A stretch of 43,481 bases of DNA from DATLXH01 sp035576005 (GCA_035576005.1 DATLXH010000094.1:1-43481), one strand, 5' to 3'; shown: positions 33,549-42,505, numbered from the stretch's first letter. A program made the numbers and translations. The notes: a model not told the origin generated them from the letters alone.

Positions 33549-34748
33549 TCAGTTGGCTGAACCAGCCGGCTGGACTGGTCGCTCGAAAAGGACTAACGCC
33601 GCTCCGACCACCCCAAGCAGCGCACAGAGGCTCCACAACGTTGCTGGGCTTCGAGAGAAGAGGAGTGTTCCCAGCGGCGGCCCGATTGCAAGTCCCAGCG
33701 ACCACGTCATGCCCCATAGCCCCATGTAGCGCCCTCTCAATTCCGGCGGAGCGAGATCGGCGACATAGGCTCCTGCAACAGGCGACGAGACCATCTCGCC
33801 GATCGTGAAGATCGTGACAGCGAGGGCCAGGGCGAAGGCCGTGTGCGAGAGTCCGGTGAATCCGACACCGACTCCGGCAAGCAGAAAGCCGAGCGCCAGT
33901 ACGCGCCGCGGATTCCGTCCCTGAGTCAACGTGGTGAGAAAAAGCTCGAATATCACAATCAGGATGCCGTTCAATGACAGCAGCAGGCCATACGTTGTGT
34001 TCGGCAACCCCACCGCGCTCACATGCAACGCGAACGTTGAGCCGAGTTGGAAATCGACAAGCGTGATGCAGACGGATGCGAAGAGGAACCTGACGAACGG
34101 ACGGTCGCGCGAGACTGCCCTGAGCGCCTCCCCCCATCCGCCTGATCCATCACTCCGAGCCGGCACCCGAAAACCGGGTGGCAGTGCGGTCAGAGCGACG
34201 ACGCCAAACAGACACGACGTGATTGCGTCACCGAGAAAAAGCAGCATGAACGAGCGCTCGGCAAGAAACCCCGCGGCGGCTGGACCCGACGCGAAACCAA
34301 GATTGACTGCGAGCCGATAGACTGCAAATGCGGTAACGCGCTTTCCCTCGGGCACGAGATCGGCCAGCAGGGCGGCGCTTGCTGGCCGATACAGTTCTGT
34401 CGTCAGACCAGCGAGGCAGGCTGTGAGCAGGGTGGCCCCCAGACCCCGCACCTGTGAGAGTGCGAGCATCGACAATGCCGACGAGAACATAGACAGGGCG
34501 ATCGTGTTGCGACGCCCGAAGTGATCAGCCAGCCATCCCCCCGCAGCCGCGGCCAGCAGGTTCCCCACTCCGTACATTCCAATCGCGAGTCCCGCCTGCG
34601 GGATTGTGTAACCCTGTCGCGTGAGGTAGAGAATAAGAAACGGAACGACCACTGAGCCAAAGCGATTGATGAAGGTCCCTCCGAACAGAATCCACGCTGC
34701 TGGTGGAAGAGAGCGGAGACTCGATGCGAGAGACGAGACCTGTGACAC
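33549..34748 (-). CDS. Major facilitator superfamily transporter (drug-efflux type)
   Basis: 399 residues with 12 predicted spans, the DHA1 size. The loop 2-3 signature is GGWLADHFGRRNTI, and the equivalent second-half loop is TQGRNPRRVLALG. The motif-C-like segment is RLAVNLGFASGPAAAGFLAE. The C-terminal half contains GAYVADLAPPELRGRYMGLW, typical of multidrug or sugar efflux permeases related to MdtH/YfcJ. The substrate is not predictable. The start is GTG at 34748, before a short cytoplasmic N-terminus and span 1 (PPAAWILFGGTFINRFGS). It is convergent with the glutaredoxin gene and divergent from the PA2779-like gene; apparently monocistronic. Confidence 0.9.
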   Translation of the reverse strand: MSQVSSLASSLRSLPPAAWILFGGTFINRFGSVVVPFLILYLTRQGYTIPQAGLAIGMYGVGNLLAAAAGGWLADHFGRRNTIALSMFSSALSMLALSQVRGLGATLLTACLAGLTTELYRPASAALLADLVPEGKRVTAFAVYRLAVNLGFASGPAAAGFLAERSFMLLFLGDAITSCLFGVVALTALPPGFRVPARSDGSGGWGEALRAVSRDRPFVRFLFASVCITLVDFQLGSTFALHVSAVGLPNTTYGLLLSLNGILIVIFELFLTTLTQGRNPRRVLALGFLLAGVGVGFTGLSHTAFALALAVTIFTIGEMVSSPVAGAYVADLAPPELRGRYMGLWGMTWSLGLAIGPPLGTLLFSRSPATLWSLCALLGVVGAALVLFERPVQPAGSAN

Positions 34749-34941
34749 GGGAGAGAGGGTAGCGATTCAGCAGAGCCTGGTCGAGAGGGCGGGCTCTTCC
34801 CACCCCAACGAGCAGCAGATTTCGTTTGGCGATGGCAGCCGTATTGCTTCATGATGAATCAACTCCGCAATGGTGCGGAGTCGTGAGCCGGCGTCAGAGA
34901 CAGCTGTTCCGGTAACTGGCGGCGGAGTGAATTGTTCAACT

Positions 34942-34947
34942 AGGAGG
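34942..34947 (+). promoter_or_regulatory. Shine-Dalgarno fixing a GTG start
   Basis: AGGAGG, six bases before the GTG at 34954. An ATG at 34949 lies too close and is out of frame. Confidence 0.85.
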
Positions 34948-34953
34948 TATGTC

Positions 34954-35322
34954 GTGACGAAACGTTCGGTCAAGCCCTTGATGTTCGCGATGTCGATGTT
35001 GGTTCTCCTTTCCGCAATGCCAGGCTTCGCTGCCCCGCTGCCGTCGAAGACGGCGTCGAACCAGAGCATCGAATCCCGTCAGGCTGATCTCGCCCTGGTA
35101 CAGAGCGTGACAGGAAATGACGAAGTTGCGGCAGCGCTTTCCGTACAGGGATTCACCAAGGAAGAGATCAACAGCCGTCTGGCTTCGCTCTCCAATGATG
35201 ACCTGCGCTCCCTTGCTCAGAACCTCGAGCAGGTTCAGGCTGCTGGTCTGACCCGCAGTCAGTGGACCTGGATCGGTATCGGCGCCCTCGCCGCCCTGAT
35301 CCTCGTCGTTGCAGTCGGCTGA
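34954..35322 (+). CDS. PA2779-family small membrane protein
   Basis: 122 residues. The N-terminal signal (~1-27, KPLMFAMSMLVLLSAMPGFA) is followed by a helical domain in the mature part (SRQADLALVQSV, VAAALSVQGFTKEEINSRLA, SLSNDDLRSLAQNLEQVQA) and a C-terminal span (WIGIGALAALILVVAVG). This layout, with the helix pair 'SRqadl..V / G.t.eEi..Rla.Ls..el..la', matches the PA2779 family of Pseudomonas, whose function is unknown. The GTG start is fixed by AGGAGG. It lies 85 bp upstream of a PA2778-type cysteine peptidase, the same pairing as in Pseudomonas, so the two probably act together at the inner membrane or periplasm. A strong terminator separates them. Confidence 0.85.
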   Translation: MTKRSVKPLMFAMSMLVLLSAMPGFAAPLPSKTASNQSIESRQADLALVQSVTGNDEVAAALSVQGFTKEEINSRLASLSNDDLRSLAQNLEQVQAAGLTRSQWTWIGIGALAALILVVAVG

Positions 35323-35346
35323 TTTCTCGAGACGAATTTTTTCTCG

Positions 35347-35397
35347 CCGGGCATCGATCTGAGGTTTCAACCTCCGATCGAGGCCCGGTTTGTTTTT
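35347..35397 (+). terminator. Strong terminator/attenuator between PA2779- and PA2778-like genes
   Basis: A 20-bp stem with two mismatches (35347-35366 against 35369-35388) and a two-base loop, followed by TTTGTTTTT. The T-tract runs to 35397, eleven bases before the TTG start proposed for the next gene, so the downstream gene is probably expressed only by read-through or from an internal promoter. Confidence 0.88.
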
Positions 35398-35407
35398 GAG
35401 GCGACCC

Positions 35408-36475
35408 TTGAACCCATCACTCCGCCACTCGACTCTCCCCCTCTCCCTCGCCATTCTTCTCCTGGGCGTGGGGTGCTTCACGACCAAGCCGCGCTCTCTT
35501 CCGGTGAGCTCATCGGCCAAGGTCATTCCCAACGTTCCGGTCCGGACGTGGGGGGACAACAGCTGCGGTGCCGCGGCCCTCTCAACCGTCCTCAATCGCT
35601 GGGGAGATCCCGTAACTGAAGACGAGCTCATGTCGAAGCTCCAGAAGGGAAAGTTCGGTGGGGTTGTCACGGTCGACCTGCTGATCGAAGCACGTCAGCG
35701 CGGCTACGCTGCCAGGCTGATTCGTGGCGATGAAGCGTTCGTCAAGGACGCAGTGTCCGCGGGAAAGCCGGTGGTTCTCATGCTCAAAATCCTCGATGCT
35801 CCCGGTGGCGGGGTCGACCTTTTTCATTACATCGTTGTTGATGGCCACGATCCTGCTCGCAATCTGGTCCGCACGCAGTTCGGCGACGGAAACACCCGCT
35901 GGACCTCATTAGCCAAACTCGAGAAGTCCTGGAAGGGCGGCGGTCATGCCGCGCTGCTCGTGGAGCCGGGATCAACTGCCGACGTCGCGATCAGCAAGCA
36001 GGGAGCTCTCCGTCAAGCCGTCGGTCTCGAGGATACTGGAAAGCTCGTAGAGGCGGTGACGGCTTACAAAGCTCTCATCGACAATACACCGCAGTCAGTC
36101 ATCCCCCTCACGAACCTCGGGAACGTCTACGGCAAGTTAGGCCGGGCCGGGGACGCCGAAGCGGCGTATCGTCAGGCCATCACACTCGACCCAAACCATC
36201 GCGATGCTCTCAACAACCTCGCGTGGCTCCTCATGGAGCGCGGCGAGCACGCTGACGCTGAGAGTTTTGCGCAGCGAGCCGTAGATCAGGGGGGTCCCGA
36301 TGCGCAGCTCGTTCTCGATACGCTCGCGCGCATCCAGGCGAGACGCGGGAACTGTTCCGCCGCGCTTGCCACGTTCGACCGCGCATTGAGTCTGGCCCCA
36401 GCCGGCGAGGGACGGTCATCGATCGAGGTGGCGAGGTCCGAGGCGCAGAAGCAGTGCCCGGTCGCCCACCGTTAG
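35408..36475 (+). CDS. PA2778-family C39-like cysteine peptidase with TPR repeats, lipoprotein
   Basis: About 355 residues. The N-terminus has a signal ending LLLGVGC, an acceptable though non-canonical lipobox. The next ~140 residues are a C39-like papain-fold peptidase: catalytic Cys in WGDNSCGAAAL, His in LFHYIVVDGHDP and the following Asp. Residues from about 195 form TPR-like repeats (TGKLVEAVTAYKALIDNTP; LTNLGNVYGKLGRAGDAEA; ALNNLAWLLMERGEHADAE). Members of this family are found beside PA2779-type genes; their substrate is not known. The TTG at 35408 with GAGG six bases upstream is preferred; TTG codons at 35390 and 35396 are also in frame but fall in the terminator's T-tract. Confidence 0.85.
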   Translation: MNPSLRHSTLPLSLAILLLGVGCFTTKPRSLPVSSSAKVIPNVPVRTWGDNSCGAAALSTVLNRWGDPVTEDELMSKLQKGKFGGVVTVDLLIEARQRGYAARLIRGDEAFVKDAVSAGKPVVLMLKILDAPGGGVDLFHYIVVDGHDPARNLVRTQFGDGNTRWTSLAKLEKSWKGGGHAALLVEPGSTADVAISKQGALRQAVGLEDTGKLVEAVTAYKALIDNTPQSVIPLTNLGNVYGKLGRAGDAEAAYRQAITLDPNHRDALNNLAWLLMERGEHADAESFAQRAVDQGGPDAQLVLDTLARIQARRGNCSAALATFDRALSLAPAGEGRSSIEVARSEAQKQCPVAHR

Positions 36476-36570
36476 CCTTCCGATTTACGGTCTGCCCGGC
36501 AAACTTAAGCTCAGAGAGCACGTAGAAAGGAGACGGCACGTTCACTGCGGTTGCCGCCCGAAAGCCAGCC

Positions 36571-36584
36571 GTACGATCCCGTAC
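36571..36584 (+). other. Small hairpin in the leader of the PAS-GGDEF-EAL gene
   Basis: GTACG-ATCC-CGTAC, a 5-bp stem with a tetraloop, ~45 bases before the start used here. It is the only clear structure in the 153-bp gap 36476-36628. Confidence 0.35.
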
Positions 36585-36628
36585 AGTCACGGAAGAGTGC
36601 GTCGGTCGTAAGGAGGCATATACTAGGG

Positions 36629-39600
36629 TTGGCGGTACTCAGAATGCTCGACCGGAGATTTCTCGACGCACTCTCGATTGGCGCGTACCGGTGCGCAACC
36701 GACGGCCAGATTCTCGTGGCGAACGAGGCAGCTAGGGCCATGCTCGGACCGGCGTCCTCGGAAGACGGTGTACACCTTAGTCAGTTCATGGTCGACAGCG
36801 GCGAGTTCGAGCGAATGCGCGCCACCCTCGAAGAGCGAGGCAAAGCTTCGATCAGAATCGAGATGCGCTGCGCCGACGGCTCACTCTTTTTCGCCGAGCA
36901 CAAAGCGGTACTACGCGTCGACGACGACCTGGGCGAGACGATTCTCGACGGAGTCTTCATCGATGTGACGGACCTCGCGGAGGCGGAACGGAATCGAGAT
37001 AACGCACTCCTGTCGTTAAGGAGTCTCGTCGATAACACCCCGGGAGTGGCAATCCAGATCTACGCCCCGGATGGGACTGTTCAGCTCTGGAACCCCGCCT
37101 CCCGGTCGATGTACGGATTTACCGCCGAGGAAATGATCGGGCGCCGAATCCAGGAAGTGCTTAGTCCCGGCAATCGCAAGCATTTCGAAAAAGTCGTCGA
37201 AGAGGTGGTCCGAACGCAGCAGGCAACAAGTCCCGACGAATGGGACATGGAGACCAGGGACGGCGAGGCTCGACGGGTCTGGTCGACAATGTTTCCTCTC
37301 GCCCTTCGCGATGACGAGATCTCGATCGGTTGTATGGATCTGGACGTAACCGATCGCCATCAGGCTCTGCAACGCGTTGAGGCCGCAAAACGTCAGCTCT
37401 CCGAGTCCGAACGCATCGCGAACGTGGGAAGCTGGGACTGGACGATCGCCACCGATAACGTCAAATGGTCCGAGGAGCTCTGTCGCATCTGCGGCGTCCC
37501 TTACGACGAGGGTGCGCCGCGAACCTACGAAGACTTCATGGCGAAGGTGCACCCTGAAGACCGCGATCGAGTGGTGCGAACCCTCTCCAAAACTCTCGCA
37601 GATCGCGGACCCTTCGCGTTCGAGCACCGCGTCATGCGGCCCGACGGCCAGATTCGGCTTCTGCTGAGCAGAGGCGAAGTCGTCCTCGGCGAAGATGGAG
37701 AGCCTGTCGGGATGCTCGGGACTGTGGAGGATCTCACCGAGATACGTTTGATCGAGGCCGATCTTCGCCAACGCGAGCAGCACCTCCACCTGGTCGTCGA
37801 TCAAATGCCAGCCATTCTCTGGTCAACCGATCGCAACCTCGCCTTCCTTTCGGGACGAGGAGGAGCGCTTGCGGGATTGAACCTCCGGGCCAATGAGCTG
37901 ACTCACAAAACACTCTACGAGTACTTCGGTACGAACGACCCATCATTTCCACCGATCGCTGCACATCTGCGCGCCCTTGACGGTGTCAGTTCGTCGCTGG
38001 AGACCAGCTGGGAAGGTCGCACGTTCCAGAACTTCATCGAGCCTCTTCGCGACGAGCAGGCAGACGTCATCGGTTGTGTCGGAGTCGCGCTCGACATCAC
38101 CGAACGTGTGGAAAGCGACAAGGCTCTGGCGGCGAGCGAGGACCGTTACAGACTGCTTGCGGACAATTCGCACGACCTGATCGGACTCACGGATGTGAAT
38201 GGCACGATGCTCTACGCCTCACCTTCACATCGGGACATTCTCGGGTACGATCCCGCAACCCTACCTGCAAAAAATATCTTTGACTTCGTTCATCCCGACG
38301 ACGCCCCGGCCCTGATCGCTGCAGCGTCTCCTACATCCGACGCAAGCACTGCAGGTCCGATCCAGGCACGGATCAAAAGATCGGATGGCTCCTGGTTGGA
38401 GGTTGAAGCTCTGATCTCGGCCGTAACGACAGAAGGGCATCCCGACCGCCTTCTGTTCTCCGCACATGACGTCTCCGCCCGTAACGCTGCCGAGCGTGCT
38501 CTGCGCGAATCAGAGGAACGTTATCGCAGCCTCTTTGAACGCAACCTCGCGGGCGTATACCGGACTACTGTCGATGGACGGATCGTGGACTGCAATGACG
38601 CCTGCGCACGAATCTTCGGCTACGAAACCGGAAAGGAGCTTCTCGGTCTCGGAGCCGCTGATGTCTATTTCGATCCCGCCGAGCGGCGCGAAATGATAGG
38701 ACGCCTCAAAGAGCAGGGCATCATCACCAACCTGGAGCATGCGTTCCGGAGACGTGATGGGAGCACCGTATGGGCCCTGGAGAACATAACGTACATCGCC
38801 GGTAGTGACGACGCCTCCTCGATTCTCGAAGGGACGATCATCGATATCAGCGAACGGAAGCAGGCTGAGCAGGAGATCGTCCATCAGGCCCACCATGATG
38901 CCCTGACGTCACTCCCCAACCGTGTTCTGTTCCGCGATCGTCTTTCCCTGACCCTGTCTCACTCAAAACGCAATCAACTCTTCATGGCCGTCCTCTTCAT
39001 TGACGTGGATCACTTCAAATTGATCAACGACACGCTCGGACATACGGTCGGGGATCTGATGCTCAAGTCCGTAGCCGAGAGGTTGCGCGAAGGCCTCCGC
39101 GACGAGGACACAGTGGCTCGTGTTGGTGGCGACGAGTTCACGATTCTCATTCCCGAGATTGCAGCCCCTGATCATGCGGACAGGATCGCAAGAAAACTGC
39201 TGGATCGAATCGCCACTCCGTTCGTCATTCAGGGTCAGGAGCTCTTCATCACGGCAAGCATCGGCATTGCCATCTATCCCAATGACGGAATCACCCCCGA
39301 GGCACTGCTCAAGAACGCTGATGCTGCCATGTATCGCGCGAAAGAGCTCGGACGAAACAACGCACAAATGTGCAGTCCGGCAATGACAGTCCGGGCGCTG
39401 GAACGGCTCGGCCTGGAGAACGGGCTCAGAAGGGCAATCGATCGAGAGCAGCTGGTCCTTCACTATCAGCCGATCATTGATCTACTCACCGGAAAGGTTG
39501 CTAGCTTCGAAGCGCTCGTTCGATGGAACCACCCCGAGCGAGGACTGCTGGCTCCCGATTCTTTCATCAGCATCGCAGAGGACAGTCGTCTGATTCTCCC

Positions 39601-40186
39601 TATTGGCAAATGGGTGCTTGCTACGGCCTGCAAGCAGTTACAGCAATGGAAGATTGAAGGATTTGAGACCCGCATGGCTGTCAATCTTTCGGCACGCCAG
39701 TTTCAGACCAAGGAGCTGCCACTGATGGTTGCTGAAGTTCTCGCCCAGACCGGAATCGACGCGCGATGCATTGATCTGGAGATCACCGAGACAACAGCGA
39801 TGCAGAACGCCGACATGACGATCGAGGTGCTGCGCGAGCTGACCCATATGGGATTTGGGATCGTCATCGATGACTTCGGTACCGGATATTCCTCTCTCAG
39901 CTATCTCAAACGTTTCCCGATCAGCGCGCTCAAGATCGACCGTAGTTTCGTGCGCGATGTGACCACGACCCGGAGCGACGCTGCCATCGTTTCCGCCATC
40001 ATCGCGACGGCATCGGCCCTGGAGCTCAGGGTAGTTGCCGAAGGCGTAGAGACAAGCGAGCAGCTGGCGCTGCTCTCGGGCCTGGCCTGCAATGAGGCCC
40101 AGGGATTCCTGTTCAGCCGGCCGAAGCCGCCTCTCGATTTTCCGAGTGGAAATCGGTCGTTCACGATCGACTCGTCCACTCACTGA
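36629..40186 (+). CDS. Multi-PAS sensor with GGDEF and EAL domains
   Basis: About 1185 residues, cytoplasmic, with no membrane span. Six PAS modules are read in series (about 8-125, 130-250, 258-380, 383-500, 505-625, 630-745), several ending with the DITE/DVTxR-type linker (FIDVTDLAEAER, ALDITERVE, IIDISERKQAE). Then come a GGDEF domain (~750-910) with intact GGDEF at 833-837 and an RxxD I-site (RDED) five residues upstream, and an EAL domain (~928-1170) with EALVRW (961), NLSARQF, DDFGTGYSSLSYLK, KIDRSFV and AEGVE. Both enzymatic sites are intact, so it could make or degrade c-di-GMP depending on input. The start is uncertain: AAGGAGG at 36610-36616 best fits TTG 36629, while ATG 36644 and TTG 36551 are also in frame. 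Confidence 0.93.
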   Translation: MAVLRMLDRRFLDALSIGAYRCATDGQILVANEAARAMLGPASSEDGVHLSQFMVDSGEFERMRATLEERGKASIRIEMRCADGSLFFAEHKAVLRVDDDLGETILDGVFIDVTDLAEAERNRDNALLSLRSLVDNTPGVAIQIYAPDGTVQLWNPASRSMYGFTAEEMIGRRIQEVLSPGNRKHFEKVVEEVVRTQQATSPDEWDMETRDGEARRVWSTMFPLALRDDEISIGCMDLDVTDRHQALQRVEAAKRQLSESERIANVGSWDWTIATDNVKWSEELCRICGVPYDEGAPRTYEDFMAKVHPEDRDRVVRTLSKTLADRGPFAFEHRVMRPDGQIRLLLSRGEVVLGEDGEPVGMLGTVEDLTEIRLIEADLRQREQHLHLVVDQMPAILWSTDRNLAFLSGRGGALAGLNLRANELTHKTLYEYFGTNDPSFPPIAAHLRALDGVSSSLETSWEGRTFQNFIEPLRDEQADVIGCVGVALDITERVESDKALAASEDRYRLLADNSHDLIGLTDVNGTMLYASPSHRDILGYDPATLPAKNIFDFVHPDDAPALIAAASPTSDASTAGPIQARIKRSDGSWLEVEALISAVTTEGHPDRLLFSAHDVSARNAAERALRESEERYRSLFERNLAGVYRTTVDGRIVDCNDACARIFGYETGKELLGLGAADVYFDPAERREMIGRLKEQGIITNLEHAFRRRDGSTVWALENITYIAGSDDASSILEGTIIDISERKQAEQEIVHQAHHDALTSLPNRVLFRDRLSLTLSHSKRNQLFMAVLFIDVDHFKLINDTLGHTVGDLMLKSVAERLREGLRDEDTVARVGGDEFTILIPEIAAPDHADRIARKLLDRIATPFVIQGQELFITASIGIAIYPNDGITPEALLKNADAAMYRAKELGRNNAQMCSPAMTVRALERLGLENGLRRAIDREQLVLHYQPIIDLLTGKVASFEALVRWNHPERGLLAPDSFISIAEDSRLILPIGKWVLATACKQLQQWKIEGFETRMAVNLSARQFQTKELPLMVAEVLAQTGIDARCIDLEITETTAMQNADMTIEVLRELTHMGFGIVIDDFGTGYSSLSYLKRFPISALKIDRSFVRDVTTTRSDAAIVSAIIATASALELRVVAEGVETSEQLALLSGLACNEAQGFLFSRPKPPLDFPSGNRSFTIDSSTH

Positions 40187-40261
40187 TTTCCTTCGGTGAT
40201 CTGCTGTTGATGGCGCGGATCTTGAAATTTAGACCCCCATGAACGGAGCGCGGGGCTAACA

Positions 40262-40459
40262 GTGGCCGACACTTCCGGCTTCGAAAGTATCCTTGCCGAC
40301 CTGATCAAAAGCCGGAAGGTTCTCGAGAACAGCCTGAAGGATAAGGAAGGCGTCAATTCGACTGCTGAGATCCTCCTGAAGTTAAAGGAGCTAAGGCGAA
40401 GGGCCGACGAGACCAATGCGTTGATCGAGATCGTGGATCGTCGCCAGGGGCACCGCTGA
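40262..40459 (+). CDS. Small helical protein, 65 aa, unrecognised
   Basis: GTG start with GGAGCG about nine bases upstream, and codon use like its neighbours. The protein is almost wholly alpha-helical with a heptad-like distribution of Leu/Ile (FESILADLIKSRKVLENSLK; AEILLKLKELRRRADETNAL), so it is probably a short coiled coil that dimerises or binds a partner. It has no signal peptide or membrane span. It follows the PAS-GGDEF-EAL gene by 75 bp on the same strand and is convergent with the XRE gene (34 bp). The function is unknown. It could be an accidental ORF, but the regular amphipathic pattern argues against that. Confidence 0.6.
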   Translation: MADTSGFESILADLIKSRKVLENSLKDKEGVNSTAEILLKLKELRRRADETNALIEIVDRRQGHR

Positions 40460-40493
40460 CGTAGTCCTCCAGCGGGCATGTCTTGCGACGTAA

Positions 40494-40922
40494 TCAGGGT
40501 CGTCGCAGACGCAGACTCACAGCCGCAATTTCTGCGCGCAAGAAGTCCATCTGCGCAAGCAGCTCCTCGACATCCATGGCAATCTGGCGCTGCGGATTCT
40601 TCCGTTCCTTCCCTCGTTCGGCCGCCGTCGCAGCAAGCTGACTCCACAAATGCATTCTCTGGGAAAAGTCCAGCGACGAGATCCGTCGCATGAGCGAATG
40701 ACTGCTCGCCTCGTTTTCCTGGGTAGAGGTGAGAAGTTCTGATGGACTCTGCTTGAGAAGCCCCGCAAGACTCACGAAAAGCTCGATATCGAGAGACTGT
40801 TTGTGCGTTTCTATCCGCGAAAGCGTAGCAATGCTGACGTGCGCCTGGTCCGCAAGCTGCTGCAGTGACAGTCCCTGTTCGCGGCGCGCGTTGCGCAACT
40901 TCTGACCAATGGGAAGGTTCAC
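40494..40922 (-). CDS. XRE-family transcriptional regulator
   Basis: 142 residues. The N-terminal helix-turn-helix (~5-60) is of the HTH_3/XRE type: IGQKLRNARREQGLSLQQLA, then DQAHVSIATLSRIE (recognition helix), then LFVSLAGLLKQSPSELL. The C-terminal ~75 residues are helical (SQRMHLWSQLAATAAERGKE; VEELLAQMDFLRAEIAAVS), with a possible coiled-coil end that may mediate oligomerisation or partner binding. GTG at 40922 with GGAGGA just upstream was chosen over TTG at 40937, although the spacing is short (3-4 bases). The upstream region (40923-41176, shared with the divergent receiver gene) is where its own operator would be expected; no clear palindrome stands out. Targets are unknown. Confidence 0.85.
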   Translation of the reverse strand: MNLPIGQKLRNARREQGLSLQQLADQAHVSIATLSRIETHKQSLDIELFVSLAGLLKQSPSELLTSTQENEASSHSLMRRISSLDFSQRMHLWSQLAATAAERGKERKNPQRQIAMDVEELLAQMDFLRAEIAAVSLRLRRP

Positions 40923-41176
40923 AAATCCTCCGAGCAATTGTCCCGGGTTCCATGGCCTGAGGACTGAAAGCTACTCTCCTCCACGCAAAAAACGATCCTG
41001 AAGACGAAAGGGTCCCAAGCCTGGCACCTAGCAGGATCGGTCCGCTCCCAAAGTGACCGTCTGTCAGGGGCAGCATGCCTGATGCCCGAGGGCAGGGATT
41101 CCGGACCAAGACCGGCTGATCTTTGATGGACCGCAATTTGCTCACGAGGTAACACGCTCATTCTGGGAGGGTTGGA

Positions 41177-41536
41177 TTGGCGAAGGTACTGGTGGTGGAC
41201 GACGACGCAGCAATTCGAATGCTACTCGCCCGGTGGCTCGCAAAACACGCCTTCGAAATTGATCAAGCATCAGACGGCGTCGAGGCCGTTGAAAGGATCG
41301 AGGCTAACCTCCCGCACCTGATTCTGCTCGACATCATGATGCCTCGGATGAATGGCTTCGGGGTCGTTGCGCACCTCCGAAAGGCCCATCCCAGCCTTCT
41401 CCAGCGGACGATCGTCATGACCGCCGCGCCACGAGACGCCGAGAACGAACTTGATGGGATCTGCAAACTCGTTCCGAAACCCTTCGAGATGCAGGTGATG
41501 CTCGAGATCATTCGAACCTGCGCCGCTGCCAAATGA
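41177..41536 (+). CDS. Single-domain response regulator (CheY-like receiver)
   Basis: 119 residues, receiver only. Acidic pocket VDDD (8-10), phospho-acceptor D52 (LILLDIMMP), switch threonine T82 (VMTAA) and lysine K101 (VPKPFE). The start is TTG at 41177 with GGGAGG six bases upstream, which is strong support. No output domain or kinase is present in the neighbourhood. It is the second stand-alone receiver in the window (the other is at 195-593). It is divergent from the XRE gene across 254 bp and convergent with ispE. It may work with the multi-PAS protein or an unlinked hybrid kinase. Confidence 0.92.
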   Translation: MAKVLVVDDDAAIRMLLARWLAKHAFEIDQASDGVEAVERIEANLPHLILLDIMMPRMNGFGVVAHLRKAHPSLLQRTIVMTAAPRDAENELDGICKLVPKPFEMQVMLEIIRTCAAAK

Positions 41537-41632
41537 GTTCTGGCAACGAATAGTAACTATCAAACGCCTGTATCACCGAGTCAGCCTATCGCCGGGACAT
41601 GACGCCGCGGCCTCCACATCGCGCCGCCAGGC

Positions 41633-42505
41633 CTACTCGAGCGCCTGTTCCCGGGAAATGGTTTCAGCGATTGCGGTGCGGACATCTCCAAAGGAATCCC
41701 GCGCGGCATCGCGCTCCTCGGTGCTGGCGAACGCAGCTACCAGCGTAGAGCCGGACCCCGTCATGTGGCACCAACCAGCGCCCTGGGTTTGAAGGCGGTC
41801 GAACAACAGTTTCAATGGTGGCATCAGAGAGAACGCAGCAGCTTCGAGATCGTTCGTCAGCGAACTGTCGCCCGCGGGAAGTCTCTCCAGAGACGAGAGC
41901 CACGAGACGCCTGCGGCTGCCACCGTTTCCGGCACACCAGCTCGGTTCCGAAGCAGGTCGAGTTGAGTGAATGCAGCGGCAGTCGAGACCGGCGCCTCTG
42001 GAATGACCAGAAGAAGCGGGATCCTTCCGACAAACGGGAGCGCGGTCAGAACCTCCCCACGCCCCGAGGCGTGAGCGGTGCCTGCCTCGAGGAAAAAGGG
42101 TACGTCAGATCCGAGTGAGAGAGCGATCGCGCGTAAGCGGCGTGATGAGATATCGAGACTGTACAGCTTGTTCACCGCAAGCAGGACAGCGGCCGCATTT
42201 GATGAGCCACCACCGAGGCCCCCTCCTACGGGAATGCGCTTGGTCAGGCGTATCGTCACGGGATTGACGCGGAATTCGTCAACCATTACCTGGGCTGCGC
42301 GAACCGCCAGATTTCGATCATCCAGTGGAAGCGATCGATCGTCAGTTGAGAAGGCCGGAGCATCGGACTCCTCGATCAGCAGATCGTCGTGAAGAGAGAT
42401 CGACTGGAAGATGGTTTCGAGGTCGTGGTAGCCGTCTTCGCGTCGGCCGAGCACCCGAAGCATCCAGTTGATTTTAGCGAAAGAGCGAACCAGCATTCGC
42501 TCCAT
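41633..42505 (-). CDS. ispE: 4-diphosphocytidyl-2-C-methyl-D-erythritol kinase
   Basis: 290 residues. This GHMP kinase phosphorylates the 2-position of CDP-ME in the non-mevalonate (MEP) isoprenoid pathway. N-terminal FAKINW gives catalytic K11, the next block is GYHDLETIFQSI, and the ATP-binding glycine loop is PVGGGLGGGSSNAAA (92-106). Catalytic D134 lies in LGSDVPFFL, and the C-terminal GHMP motif is MTGSGSTLVAAF. All essential residues are present. The ATG at 42505 fits the family; M4 is a possible alternative, and neither has a clear Shine-Dalgarno. It follows the LolB-like lipoprotein gene by 66 bp on the same strand, the order lolB-ispE known from gammaproteobacteria. Confidence 0.95.
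   Translation of the reverse strand: MERMLVRSFAKINWMLRVLGRREDGYHDLETIFQSISLHDDLLIEESDAPAFSTDDRSLPLDDRNLAVRAAQVMVDEFRVNPVTIRLTKRIPVGGGLGGGSSNAAAVLLAVNKLYSLDISSRRLRAIALSLGSDVPFFLEAGTAHASGRGEVLTALPFVGRIPLLLVIPEAPVSTAAAFTQLDLLRNRAGVPETVAAAGVSWLSSLERLPAGDSSLTNDLEAAAFSLMPPLKLLFDRLQTQGAGWCHMTGSGSTLVAAFASTEERDAARDSFGDVRTAIAETISREQALE

Noticed and set aside
36476..36628. Possible c-di-GMP (GEMM) riboswitch before the PAS-GGDEF-EAL gene
   Set aside because: GGCAAAC and GAAA elements occur, but the spacing and the GACGCAAAGCC segment of the GEMM core are absent.
40180..41145. 321-codon minus-strand frame overlapping the XRE and small helical genes
   Set aside because: Atypical Ser/Arg-rich composition; the XRE frame inside it has a clear HTH.
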